DNA from: Betaproteobacteria bacterium | GTDB taxonomy: Bacteria; Pseudomonadota; Gammaproteobacteria; Burkholderiales; Rhodocyclaceae | Reading direction: 5' to 3' | DNA length: 12,333 nt | NCBI GenBank assembly: GCA_028065725.1 | Contig: JAPTVL010000169.1 | Coordinates: 1-12,333 of the forward strand | Shown: positions 1 to 8,549 of the stretch, in pieces | Position numbering within the stretch: the stretch's first letter is position 1 | Layout of the letters: each line of letters starts with the position of its first letter | The notes under the pieces: model-generated | Told to the model about the DNA's origin: nothing | The model's input: only the letters and a program-made list of their open reading frames with translations | Database searches by the model: none | Translations under genes and position numbers: made by a program

Positions 1-1453
1 GGTCCGCCGCCGGAGAAGCCTCGACCCGACTGTACCCAACAAAGGCTCTGGTCTCTCTGAGCTTTTCCAGTAGGGAGACCCTCGAAAAATATCGCCCGAT
101 CAGCGCGTCGTACTCGGCCACCGAACGGCTCCGGACCAGGAGATGGATCTTCGGGCTTCCCTCTTGGCCATCCCTGCAAAATGCCGCGTATTCCTCATAG
201 CGAAATCGTGCCCTCCCCGCGGGCCCGGCTTCCGCATCCTCGCCTTCCGCAGGCGAACCACTGCGTGTCTGAAGCCAAGTCTTCAAGGGGGAGACCAATC
301 GCTGCGGATCGACCTTCCAGTGCTTCATGGCTCCGCTATTGGCGATCACCTCGCGGACGAGTTCGGCTGTGACAGGCCCCTCCGTTGCCTGACTTGCAAG
401 AACCAGTGCCGTCGCAACCTTGGGACGGGACGTCAAGACCTCGTGCAAGGCGTGCTTGTTGAACGCCTCGGCCAAGACTTCCTCATCGACGGTCGACTCG
501 GGAACGTCCTGTTCCAGCTGGAGCGCCGCTGATGCCGGCGTCAGCGTTCCATCCTGCGAACTCAAGGCTGCGGCGATGAGCTTTTGCTTGAAGGCATAGT
601 TGTCGAGAAGATCCAGGACGGCCTGCGGCAGTGACTGATCTTGGATTGTCGGGACGTAGATCGAGCTTCGCACATCTGCGAAGTACAGATTGCTGGCCCC
701 GCGAAGCACGGCTTTCAGTCGCTCCCCGCATTGCTCAACGGGCGCATCTCCACCATCACCGTAGGAGAGCGATGGATTCTGGCCGTCGCACTGAATTCCC
801 GTATCGCTTCCGAACGCTCCCGCCAGCGATCTTCGTTTCACCGTCACGATTCCAGCCGACTGAATCTCTTCGGCCGCGACCACTACACCGGTCGTAGATG
901 CCGAACCTGTCGAGATCAGCCGAAGCCAGCGATTCGGTCGGTGGCCACCCCATTCGTCCCGGTCAAGGTCGAGCCACTCAAGCCAAGGAAAGTCGCGCAT
1001 GTGACCCTGCTTGCACACGGCAACAAAGCGCACCTGAACAGGCACGCGAGGTGGATGGTTCTGCCCCTTCCCCGTGCCGCTGCCAACAGGCCCGGTGCAT
1101 CGGGGTGGCACCGGATCGTGATAATGAGTCTCGAACATCCGTCCGCATCGCGGACAGGAGTGCCAAATCGGGAACCTCAGGAATGGAAGCTTCATCCCGG
1201 CGTTCGGAGTGGCCATTCCTGCGCCAGAGTTCGCCTTGCGAAAGTCCGGCGGCTGCACGAAGAAGTCGACTCCAAGCATCCGGGCGAGCCTGGGTTCATC
1301 ATCAACCTTGAACTCGGTGTGTGCGGGATTGGCCGCGTCGAAGGGCCACGCGTCAAGGCCGGCATGAACCAGGGACTCGGCCCTGGGAAAATCAACCAAT
1401 GCTCCAACTCCGAACGGTGAAACGGCTTGGGAGCGTCTTACTGGTCGACTCAT
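1..1453 (-). CDS. drmB: DrmB-type DISARM protein, N-terminal 484 residues (cut by window edge)
   Basis: This frame starts with ATG at 1453 and stays open to the left edge, giving 484 residues; the C-terminal part, where this family carries a DUF1998 region, lies outside. Visible marks are the N-terminal RRSQAVSPFGVGALVDF (residues 6-22), which matches the start typical of DrmB/DUF1998 proteins, a Cys pair at 100 and 103 with Cys119, Cys147 and His151 that could bind zinc, HMRDFPWLEW at 151-160, LRLISTGSAS near 177-186, and LRGASNLYFADVRSS at 250-264. DrmB is a DISARM core protein that partners the DrmA helicase in phage defence; its biochemical role is not evident from sequence. The start overlaps the drmA stop as ATGA, and AGGAG at 1461-1465 lies 7 bases upstream, so the two are probably translated together. 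I read all 484 codons and found no break. Family call is firm; whether the rest of the gene is intact cannot be seen. Confidence 0.88.
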   Translation of the reverse strand, partial: MSRPVRRSQAVSPFGVGALVDFPRAESLVHAGLDAWPFDAANPAHTEFKVDDEPRLARMLGVDFFVQPPDFRKANSGAGMATPNAGMKLPFLRFPIWHSCPRCGRMFETHYHDPVPPRCTGPVGSGTGKGQNHPPRVPVQVRFVAVCKQGHMRDFPWLEWLDLDRDEWGGHRPNRWLRLISTGSASTTGVVVAAEEIQSAGIVTVKRRSLAGAFGSDTGIQCDGQNPSLSYGDGGDAPVEQCGERLKAVLRGASNLYFADVRSSIYVPTIQDQSLPQAVLDLLDNYAFKQKLIAAALSSQDGTLTPASAALQLEQDVPESTVDEEVLAEAFNKHALHEVLTSRPKVATALVLASQATEGPVTAELVREVIANSGAMKHWKVDPQRLVSPLKTWLQTRSGSPAEGEDAEAGPAGRARFRYEEYAAFCRDGQEGSPKIHLLVRSRSVAEYDALIGRYFSRVSLLEKLRETRAFVGYSRVEASPAAD

Positions 1454-4400
1454 TGTGAATCTCCTGCGGTCGAACGGTATGCGCTAGTGATCTCGGCCTC
1501 GCACGTGGCATCGACGTTTCGCATGGAAGACATCGTCGCCCAGCTGTGGCCATGCCACTCAGGGAGGACGTTGCTCCCTGCCGGATGCAGGAGAGGCGGG
1601 TTTGCGGGAATCTGTTTGAAGCCTCCATACTCTGCGGGATCCCAGGCTCTCCACTCCTGAAGGCGCTCGTTGTATCGAACCATCACCGAGTTCTCTTCCT
1701 CCGGGTCGATCGCTCGCACCCGTTCGCGGATCGTGCTTTCAATGTGTTCCGTCAGTGGCTGATCTTTCCCCAGCGGGAAGGGCCTGGGCAGTTGCGCCTC
1801 GGCGGTCATTCGCCCGAATTGCCGCACCATGGCCACGATGATTGCATGCAGTGCTCGGTCGACTGCCGGCGCGCTGAACGGCGTGACGCTCGTGGGCTCG
1901 ACTTGTGCATAGAGCTTCTGGTGGTAGGAACGGAACTTTTCGTAATGGCTGCGATCTCTGGGCTTCGTCTGACTGTAGATCACCACGACCAACCCAGGCT
2001 TCTCTGCATCGCGCCCCACGCGGCTGGAAACCTGAATGTATTGCGACGTCGTCTTGGGTTGGCCAACAATGGCCATCAGCGAAAGACGCTGGATGTCCAC
2101 GCCAACCTCGATGATGTTGGAGGCAAGGCATGCATCTATCGGGCGAGCCACCATTTCACCCTCCGCACCTTCAGCCTTGATGAGGGCGCGTGAGAGTTCC
2201 TCCAGAAGTGACGGAATCTGGTCGCTTCGAATCCGACTGGTGAGTTCTTCGACCCTGCTCAGCTGCCTGATCCTCTTGTAGTCGATACCGTGGCGTCCGA
2301 GAATCACTCTGAGGTATTCACGCGTGTCCGCCGAAAAGAGCGTCAAGGCGCCTCCAAGTTCGCGCAGCGAGTTGAAGAAAACCAGCAAGGTCCACCACGG
2401 GTCGACCGCCCCGGGGTCGGTGCTCAGAAGCGCTGCGGACTGCATCAGGGTCGCGAAGACCCTTGCCTCCGAGGTTTGCAAAGACCCGTGACCGGGAGCC
2501 AACACCCCTGCATACAAGCGACCTGGTAGCGGATCACCCTTGTCGTTCGTGGCCTCGCGCGAAAAGAACGAGTCAGCTGCGTCGAGTCCTGCGGGCGGAA
2601 AGATCGTCACCGAGGATCGACCGTACAACCCCTTGATCTGTTCCTTGGCGCGACTGATCGTCGCTGTCGATGCCACGATCTTCGGCCCGACCATGCCGCC
2701 ATAAACATCGGTGCACAGGGCATCGATCACCGTCTCGTACGCGCCGACCATTGAACCCAAGGGTCCCGAGATCAGATGCAATTCGTCTTGGATGACAAGG
2801 GTAGGCGGAAGCCCCGCATGCCGGCCGTTCGCATCGATCCCAAAGATCCGCCGTGCTTCAGGGTTCCAAGACAGCATCGCGAATTTGTCAACGGTACCAA
2901 TCAGTAAGTTCGGGGGCGCTGCAAAGATGTCATCGTCGACGACCACGATCGGAAGCGGTGGTTTCGCCCCCCCCAGGGAGGCGCCGAACTGACATGCAGG
3001 ATCCGCACAGCGATAGACAACGGTCTTCTGCGCCCCGACACCTTCTACGGAATAGCCATGGACATGGGCGACCGTTTTTCGCGAACGTTCATGAACAGGG
3101 CCGAATTTCGCACCGCACCATGGGCAACGTAGAAGAATGAACGGATTCTCTGCTGACGGATCCCTCCGCAGAGCGCTCAGCTTCGCTACAGCATCTGCGC
3201 GCCGATTCGGCGTGGTGCTTCCCCCGACCCATAGGCCGATCCGAAAAGGCTTGTCACCCAGCTTGTTCGATGCCGATCGCCGAAGCATCTCCATGCTGCA
3301 GAAGAGTGCGGCAGCGCGCTGGAATTGCTGTGCAGTCAGGAGCCTCAAGGTGTAGCGCATCAACACGTCGACGCCAGTTCCCCCCTTCTTCGTCAGCGCG
3401 TTGAAGAAGACCGTGAAGGCCGTCAGCCCGAGGTACGCCTCCGTCTTGCCGCCCCCTGTCGGGAACCAGATCAGGTCGACGTTTTTCCTGTCCGCATGGT
3501 CGGGGTCAACGACGCCTGACAGCGACATCACCAAGAAGGCAATCTGGAATGGCCGCCAGTACCCTCGCTTGCCATCGTCGTGCAAGAGGTCGATGGTCGG
3601 CACCGGGGGCGACCACGACGCATTGCCGCCTGCCTCGTTGCTCCATGTGCGTGTAGGAATTGCCGTGCGTAGTTGCGACATGAGCATCGCGTGGTTCGCC
3701 AAGCGAAACGCTTCGCGAACGGCCTGACCTTCTGCACTCGTTTGGCGAAGAAGGCGCAGCCCCTCGTCCATCCGGTCGGCGCATTTGAGGCAAAGGGCCA
3801 GCAACTCCGTTGCCGTAGGGCGCTGCTTCTCCGGAATTGAGAGGGCGGTCTGATCGAGAGCAGCGATCCATTTCCGGTATTCATGAACCAGGCGATCAAC
3901 CTGCTCAAGGCCGTCTCTGCCCTCGATGAGGCCTGCGAGCTCGCGCATGCTGACCCGAAGACTTTCGGTTTGACCCGTTGGGGACTTCACGAGCAGGTCA
4001 GCACTTGTCGCGGGCGTCTCGAAGACCGGCAGCACATCGGTCCAGACGGATGCCACATGGCTTGAGCGGCCATGGGTCCAGTCAGCCCCGCAGCCATGGC
4101 CGATCGCAAAGACCTTGTTTCTTCGATAAATGAGCCGATTGACGTTCTCATCGGCCAGTGGATCTGCGTCTACGAACTCGCCGATCAGGTATTCCGGGTA
4201 GGGGTCGATCCACTCTCCACTGCCCCTCGCGGTCACTCGTAGCCCCGCCTGGAATAGGCAATCGATGTCGAGGTCGCCTTGGCCGACGTGCCTTCGATTG
4301 ACGAGCGAAACCGTGATCAGGCGATGCCGCGTTGATGCCGCGCCGGGCCATGAACGCGCGACGATCAGCACCTCCAGATCCAGGCCCGGGACTTCGACCT

Positions 4401-5097
4401 GCCCCGAGATGGGCTCATCTCCCGTTTGCATGATTCTCGAAAACGGCACCGTGACCGAAGGAAGGCTGCCGTCGGACCGCCTCGCGGGTTGGCGCATCCA
4501 GATCTTTCTGCGGATCGCTTGCTTCCCGATCGCGCCGCCAATTGCAAGCGTCACGGGACAGTAGGTGCCACACGGGACCTCTATGACCTTGTCACGCGCG
4601 ACGCGGCCGACGCTTACCAGCTCAACCTGCAAGCTCGCCTCTTCCTGGCTCAAATCAGCGAGGAAGCTGAGACCGATCGCTGAAGGTCGAAACGCATTTG
4701 CAAGAGTCACGCCGTCGTCGTCGGCTTCTTCTGCACCCAAGCCGGAGTCTGCTGCGCTGTCAGCCTCCTGCGGCTTAGCCGAAGTCTCACCGGGATCCAA
4801 AATCGCCTCGACATCTGTGGCTTCGGCCTCCGCACCAGCCTCCCTTTCGGCGACCAGTCCTTCGTCACTGCCTTGCGGATACAAAATTCCAGAGCCATAC
4901 CGCTTCGTCGGGGGATCCTGCCACACGATCTCCTCGCCGTTGGCTTGACGGCGCGGCCGCCGAAACTCATCCCACGTCAACGGCTGCCCGTCGACCAGAT
5001 TGACAGCATCTCCTGCAGGGTCAGGCCCGACAATTTCCGCTCGCAATGCCCTCAGCATGCGTTCGCGGTTCAAGAGACTCTCTTCAAGTTTGGTCAT
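1450..5097 (-). CDS. drmA: DrmA-type superfamily 2 helicase of a DISARM-like system
   Basis: Large SF2-type helicase of 1215 residues. The Walker A region LIWFPTGGGKTEAYLGLTAF puts the lysine near residue 551. A Cys4 cluster follows (C658, C661, C697, C702), probably a zinc site between the helicase motifs. Then come PNLLIGTVDKFAML, a DEAH-like box DELHL near 771, STAT (motif III), and motifs V and VI as ASNIIEVGVDIQRLSL and QYIQVSSRVGRDAEKPG near 1022. The STAT box, the QVSSRVGR motif and the zinc insertion fit DrmA, the ATP-driven core of DISARM, which acts on DNA with DrmB. An acidic, low-complexity stretch lies roughly at residues 85-125. I chose ATG at 5097; an in-frame start at 5133 would add 12 unconvincing residues. 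The chosen start has only a weak GGGAC site and overlaps the end of the NERD-helicase gene by 14 bases, so coupling is likely. All helicase motifs seem intact. Confidence 0.9.
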   Translation of the reverse strand: MTKLEESLLNRERMLRALRAEIVGPDPAGDAVNLVDGQPLTWDEFRRPRRQANGEEIVWQDPPTKRYGSGILYPQGSDEGLVAEREAGAEAEATDVEAILDPGETSAKPQEADSAADSGLGAEEADDDGVTLANAFRPSAIGLSFLADLSQEEASLQVELVSVGRVARDKVIEVPCGTYCPVTLAIGGAIGKQAIRRKIWMRQPARRSDGSLPSVTVPFSRIMQTGDEPISGQVEVPGLDLEVLIVARSWPGAASTRHRLITVSLVNRRHVGQGDLDIDCLFQAGLRVTARGSGEWIDPYPEYLIGEFVDADPLADENVNRLIYRRNKVFAIGHGCGADWTHGRSSHVASVWTDVLPVFETPATSADLLVKSPTGQTESLRVSMRELAGLIEGRDGLEQVDRLVHEYRKWIAALDQTALSIPEKQRPTATELLALCLKCADRMDEGLRLLRQTSAEGQAVREAFRLANHAMLMSQLRTAIPTRTWSNEAGGNASWSPPVPTIDLLHDDGKRGYWRPFQIAFLVMSLSGVVDPDHADRKNVDLIWFPTGGGKTEAYLGLTAFTVFFNALTKKGGTGVDVLMRYTLRLLTAQQFQRAAALFCSMEMLRRSASNKLGDKPFRIGLWVGGSTTPNRRADAVAKLSALRRDPSAENPFILLRCPWCGAKFGPVHERSRKTVAHVHGYSVEGVGAQKTVVYRCADPACQFGASLGGAKPPLPIVVVDDDIFAAPPNLLIGTVDKFAMLSWNPEARRIFGIDANGRHAGLPPTLVIQDELHLISGPLGSMVGAYETVIDALCTDVYGGMVGPKIVASTATISRAKEQIKGLYGRSSVTIFPPAGLDAADSFFSREATNDKGDPLPGRLYAGVLAPGHGSLQTSEARVFATLMQSAALLSTDPGAVDPWWTLLVFFNSLRELGGALTLFSADTREYLRVILGRHGIDYKRIRQLSRVEELTSRIRSDQIPSLLEELSRALIKAEGAEGEMVARPIDACLASNIIEVGVDIQRLSLMAIVGQPKTTSQYIQVSSRVGRDAEKPGLVVVIYSQTKPRDRSHYEKFRSYHQKLYAQVEPTSVTPFSAPAVDRALHAIIVAMVRQFGRMTAEAQLPRPFPLGKDQPLTEHIESTIRERVRAIDPEEENSVMVRYNERLQEWRAWDPAEYGGFKQIPANPPLLHPAGSNVLPEWHGHSWATMSSMRNVDATCEAEITSAYRSTAGDSQ

Positions 5098-6880
5098 GAT
5101 TGCCGTCCCGCTCGACCTTGCGCAGGCCTGCAAAGATGAGAGCGCGGTACTTTCCCGCCAGATCGTGCCTCATCAGCAAATGCAAGGAAAGACGTGCGCG
5201 CGTCATTCCTACATACATCAGCGCCTTGTCCTGCTCATCGTCCAAACCGTCGACGTCCGTGAGTACCACTGCCGCCGCCTCCAGTCCCTTGAACGCATGA
5301 ATGGAGCCGTACCTTATTGCGTCGCCTCCAGCAGACTGCGAAGCGCGCAGTGGCACCAATTCCTTGCACGCAATCTGCCCACCGAAGCTTGATGCACAGC
5401 AATGCGCATCTGATCGTGGCGAAAGAATCACGATCTGCGCGGCTGCAAATCTTCGCAGAAGGCTCGCGACGATCGCGGACAGCTTGCCGACCTGCTCATT
5501 CATGTCCCGCCAGAACAAAGCCCTTACATCGTCGCCCTCAACGTCCTGCAGTACACCGCTATACCCCGGGGCTAGCCCACTTGTGACCGTGACGCCATCC
5601 GCAATATTCATCGAGTTCCGGCAGTTGATTCGCAGCCCGCAACCTGCATACCCCGCTCCTGCCCGCGCCTTGAGTTTGTCGAGCATCGATGATGCCTCGC
5701 CATCTGCAAAGATCGCCTGCCTCTCGAAGTCACCGAATATCGCCCACTGGCCGGCGGAAATTCCACCGTCGAGCGTCACATCAAGAACGTCAAGGAAGGG
5801 GTCCTTCAACAGATCCTGTGCCTCGTCCAGCACAAGAACATCATGCAGCCAGGCATCTTCAGGACCGTTGAGCAACTTCTCGATTGCACTTTCCGGAAGG
5901 TCATGCTCCCAATAGGCCCTGTCCGCGCCGGCAGGGATATCTCGGCCGGTGATGTGCAGCATCAACGAGGAAAGCGTGCCCACCGTGAAACGCGAGCCGC
6001 GGCGCCTTGCCTCCTCGGCGATATCCTTGGTTGCCTCACGGAGCCAATCGCCAAGGAGCTTGTTGAAGCAGAGAAGTTCTGTGCGCTTGCCTGCCCGGAC
6101 TGCGCGTTTGGCCGTTTCGATTGCAAGCAACGTCTTCCCCGTCCCGGCAAGTCCTTTGAAGAGCAGTCGCGGGTTCTCCTCAATCAAGTCCAGTGCTCGA
6201 AACTGTTCCTCCGTGAAGCGGCGAATTACGGCCTCGTCACCTTCGACAACCATAGACGGCGAAGGGATGTACTCGCAGTCCGGGCGAAGCAACTTGATCA
6301 GGGCATCGATGCGTGGACGCGTGAGGTCGCTAAGCGCCTCGCACCTCCCGGACTCTGCGGATCGATTGCGCAATTTCGCGTGCGCGGCATCCAGAATGCC
6401 TGTCACGATCGCGGAGATTGGTCGTCTCGTCAGGTCTGTCACACCAATGTTTTGCCATGGCTCCCATTCGGGTGTTCGCTGTGCGAAATCTATGACTGTG
6501 AAGAAAACCGCTGACACAAAAACGACGTTGCGCAAGGCCGCGTCTCGACCACCGAGGTACTGCCGCAGGGAGTGCATGGCCTCGCTTGCCTGCTTGAACG
6601 GCCCAATCGAGGAGATCTTTGGCGGGTCATAGTCGTAGATCCACGTGCCATCCCGTCGGGAAACTCCGCACCCCTTGATCTCGACACAGACAATGCCTTG
6701 CCCCGGCACGGCAATGACAAAATCAAGCTCTCCCTCCATTCGGCTGACATGCCGCTTGATATCCAGAGAGTGAAAGACAACCCAGTCGATAGTCGCGGGG
6801 TCGTCACGCAGCTTGTGAAAGATCGCTCGTTCCCCACGAGGCGACGACGCTGCAATCTGACTCGGAAACATCCTTGCCAT
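5084..6880 (-). CDS. NERD-domain nuclease fused to SF1 (UvrD/DUF2075-like) helicase
   Basis: A 598-residue two-part protein. The N-terminal part looks like a NERD (nuclease-related) domain: SPRGERAIFHKL with Glu17, GELDFVIAVPG with Asp53, and VCVEIKG with Glu67-x-Lys69, the PD-(D/E)XK-like pattern. The C-terminal part is an SF1 helicase: Walker A GLAGTGKT (244-251), Walker B VLVLDEAQD (DEAQ at 352-355), motif III-like FGDFERQAIF (382-391), GSIHAFKGLEAA (525-536) and YVGMTRARLSL (556-566). Such fusions are common in defence islands and are thought to unwind and cut DNA; the substrate here is unknown. The ATG at 6880 follows the previous TGA without a gap, and AGGAGA at 6888-6893 sits 7 bases upstream, so the start is well supported. 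The gene sits directly before drmA and overlaps it. It is not one of the standard DISARM genes I know of, so its place inside the operon is notable. All expected catalytic residues appear present. Confidence 0.87.
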   Translation of the reverse strand: MARMFPSQIAASSPRGERAIFHKLRDDPATIDWVVFHSLDIKRHVSRMEGELDFVIAVPGQGIVCVEIKGCGVSRRDGTWIYDYDPPKISSIGPFKQASEAMHSLRQYLGGRDAALRNVVFVSAVFFTVIDFAQRTPEWEPWQNIGVTDLTRRPISAIVTGILDAAHAKLRNRSAESGRCEALSDLTRPRIDALIKLLRPDCEYIPSPSMVVEGDEAVIRRFTEEQFRALDLIEENPRLLFKGLAGTGKTLLAIETAKRAVRAGKRTELLCFNKLLGDWLREATKDIAEEARRRGSRFTVGTLSSLMLHITGRDIPAGADRAYWEHDLPESAIEKLLNGPEDAWLHDVLVLDEAQDLLKDPFLDVLDVTLDGGISAGQWAIFGDFERQAIFADGEASSMLDKLKARAGAGYAGCGLRINCRNSMNIADGVTVTSGLAPGYSGVLQDVEGDDVRALFWRDMNEQVGKLSAIVASLLRRFAAAQIVILSPRSDAHCCASSFGGQIACKELVPLRASQSAGGDAIRYGSIHAFKGLEAAAVVLTDVDGLDDEQDKALMYVGMTRARLSLHLLMRHDLAGKYRALIFAGLRKVERDGNHDQT

Positions 6881-8527
6881 TCACACGTCTCCTATCGGGA
6901 TGACATGGAAGAGTCTTGATCGGGGCACGGAAACCATCATGAAGTCAACCGCAGCCACGCGGAACAGCCCCATTCCGCGCGCCCCCACGTCGCCCAGTTC
7001 GATGGACACACGCTCAGCCACCGCACCGTGTTCCTCGATAAGCCGCCGAACCTCGCGAAGCAGAGCTCTGCGGATCTCCCGTCCGGCCTTCTTGTGGAAG
7101 GACTTGAGCGCTTCCATCTCCGCCCAGCGCTCTTCCGCAAATGTCGCGCCATCGCCTTCGAGATGGCTGGGCTCGAGCTTGCACAACACGGCGATCAGGG
7201 CCTTGAATGTCTGCAGGTCGTGAGGGCCGATCACGTCCTCTCCAGCCCACGCCCACAAATAGGAGGGACTTCGAACTCTGACTCCCTCATGCTCGAGGGC
7301 TCGAGCGATGATACCCTCGCCATGCTGCTTGATCATCGTGTGCAGCCATGTCTTCCAGGATGTCGCCCGGGCTCTAAGTCGAGCCCCCCCTTCCTTCGCC
7401 ATGATTGACTGGGCAACATCCTCCAAGTAGTTGCCCCCTCCACTGAGGCGCAACATGACGATGTCGCCTTCCGCCAACTCTGCGCAGCCTTTTCTGGGTA
7501 GGCGTTCGCCTTCGTCATCAAGTCCTTGTTTGCTATCGATCAGACGGGACAGTTCTACAACCGAACCCTGCTCGGGCAAGTACGCGCCGCTTCCGTCTCC
7601 AAAAAGCACGAAGCGGGCCGGGGTCAGGACGTCCTGCTCAGATGAAGGAGAAAGGCTGCCAGCGCGATCGCGCACGGCTTTCCAGAAGGCCTTCTGGGCC
7701 CAAGTGTCGATGGAGTTGTCTTCGTGATGAGGGGGTGCATCAGCACTTGCGACGGTTTCGTGCGACATGGCTGGGCGATCAAGACCCTTGACTACACATC
7801 CGTGCGGCAAGCCGAGCGGATGCGGTAAGAATTTCGGCTCGTGGCGGTAAGAAAGGAAGACGATTTCCTCAGCCACACCGCCGTAAAGCGCCATGTAGGC
7901 CAACGCACGGGGTGCGAAGCGGAGACTGCCTGGAACAATGAGCCTTCCCAACGCAGCGTGCTGAAGATCTCGGCGCGAGCGGATGAGGCATGCCCCCGCA
8001 TCGCCAATCTGAGCTCCGGTCAGGCCCAACGGCCAACCTGGCGTACGCCCTGCTGTGAGCGCGGCGAGGACGCCGACCGGGTAAGCGACTTCGAGTCCAT
8101 GTTGCTGCGAGGCTGCGACCAGCCACTCGCGCTTGGGGTTCTTGCCATCACGACACAAGACTCGGACACGTTGTGCCAATTCCTCCAGCTCACTCCTGAT
8201 CACGGAGAACTTATCGGCAGCAGCCTCGAGCGTTGCAGCCGCTTTCGTCAAGCCGAGTTCCTGCTCGCCCAATGGCAGCATGGTCTGCAAGATAGTCGAT
8301 CGTGCCAGCCACACTGCACGCAAGATCGCACGTTGCTCGTCGTCGTCGCGATCCAGGCGACTGAAGATGTCACTACAGCGGTCGAGCAGCTGCGAAAGAC
8401 CTGAAAAATCCAGTTGCACACGCACCTGCTTGGCCCGAGCCGCGTTCTCGAAGCGAGAAGTGACAAGCTCGATCAATGACAGCTTTCTGCCGACCGAGCC
8501 CACAATTTCTTCACTGGCTTCTGCCAC
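6881..8527 (-). CDS. Unassigned 548-residue defence-operon protein, possibly like the C-terminal part of DrmE
   Basis: I do not recognise this with certainty. It starts with GTG at 8527, with TGAGGA at 8534-8539 six bases upstream, and ends one base before the NERD-helicase ATG. No signal peptide, membrane segment, Walker box or clear nuclease motif is visible. The N-terminal 130 residues are strongly helical (for example EQELGLTKAAATLEAAADKF). The C-terminal half has an ordered pattern: AEGDIVMLRLSGGGNYLEDV from about residue 352, SWKTWLHTMIKQHGEGI near 390, a WAWAGEDVIGPHDLQTF segment near 430, then a helical HKKAGREIRRALLREV near 478. This kind of C-terminal region is, from memory, found beside NERD/UvrD helicases in defence loci, and may correspond to the DISARM accessory protein DrmE. 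That is inference from a remembered pattern, not a match. Position as second gene of the operon makes a role in the same complex or pathway likely. Confidence 0.75.
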   Translation of the reverse strand: MAEASEEIVGSVGRKLSLIELVTSRFENAARAKQVRVQLDFSGLSQLLDRCSDIFSRLDRDDDEQRAILRAVWLARSTILQTMLPLGEQELGLTKAAATLEAAADKFSVIRSELEELAQRVRVLCRDGKNPKREWLVAASQQHGLEVAYPVGVLAALTAGRTPGWPLGLTGAQIGDAGACLIRSRRDLQHAALGRLIVPGSLRFAPRALAYMALYGGVAEEIVFLSYRHEPKFLPHPLGLPHGCVVKGLDRPAMSHETVASADAPPHHEDNSIDTWAQKAFWKAVRDRAGSLSPSSEQDVLTPARFVLFGDGSGAYLPEQGSVVELSRLIDSKQGLDDEGERLPRKGCAELAEGDIVMLRLSGGGNYLEDVAQSIMAKEGGARLRARATSWKTWLHTMIKQHGEGIIARALEHEGVRVRSPSYLWAWAGEDVIGPHDLQTFKALIAVLCKLEPSHLEGDGATFAEERWAEMEALKSFHKKAGREIRRALLREVRRLIEEHGAVAERVSIELGDVGARGMGLFRVAAVDFMMVSVPRSRLFHVIPIGDV

Positions 8528-8549
8528 GATACGTCCTCATCGCGCCTCA

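Noticed and set aside
898..960. Apparent frameshift in drmB just after the HMRDFPWLEW motif
   Set aside because: It came from a misread of four bases. Read base by base, the frame runs on through GGHRPNRWLRLISTGS without a stop, and the whole 484-codon stretch is open.
641..1420. Rightward 259-codon open frame opposite drmB
   Set aside because: It has no family look, is rich in Arg/His/Pro/Ser, and lies wholly opposite a recognised drmB frame; a by-product of high GC.
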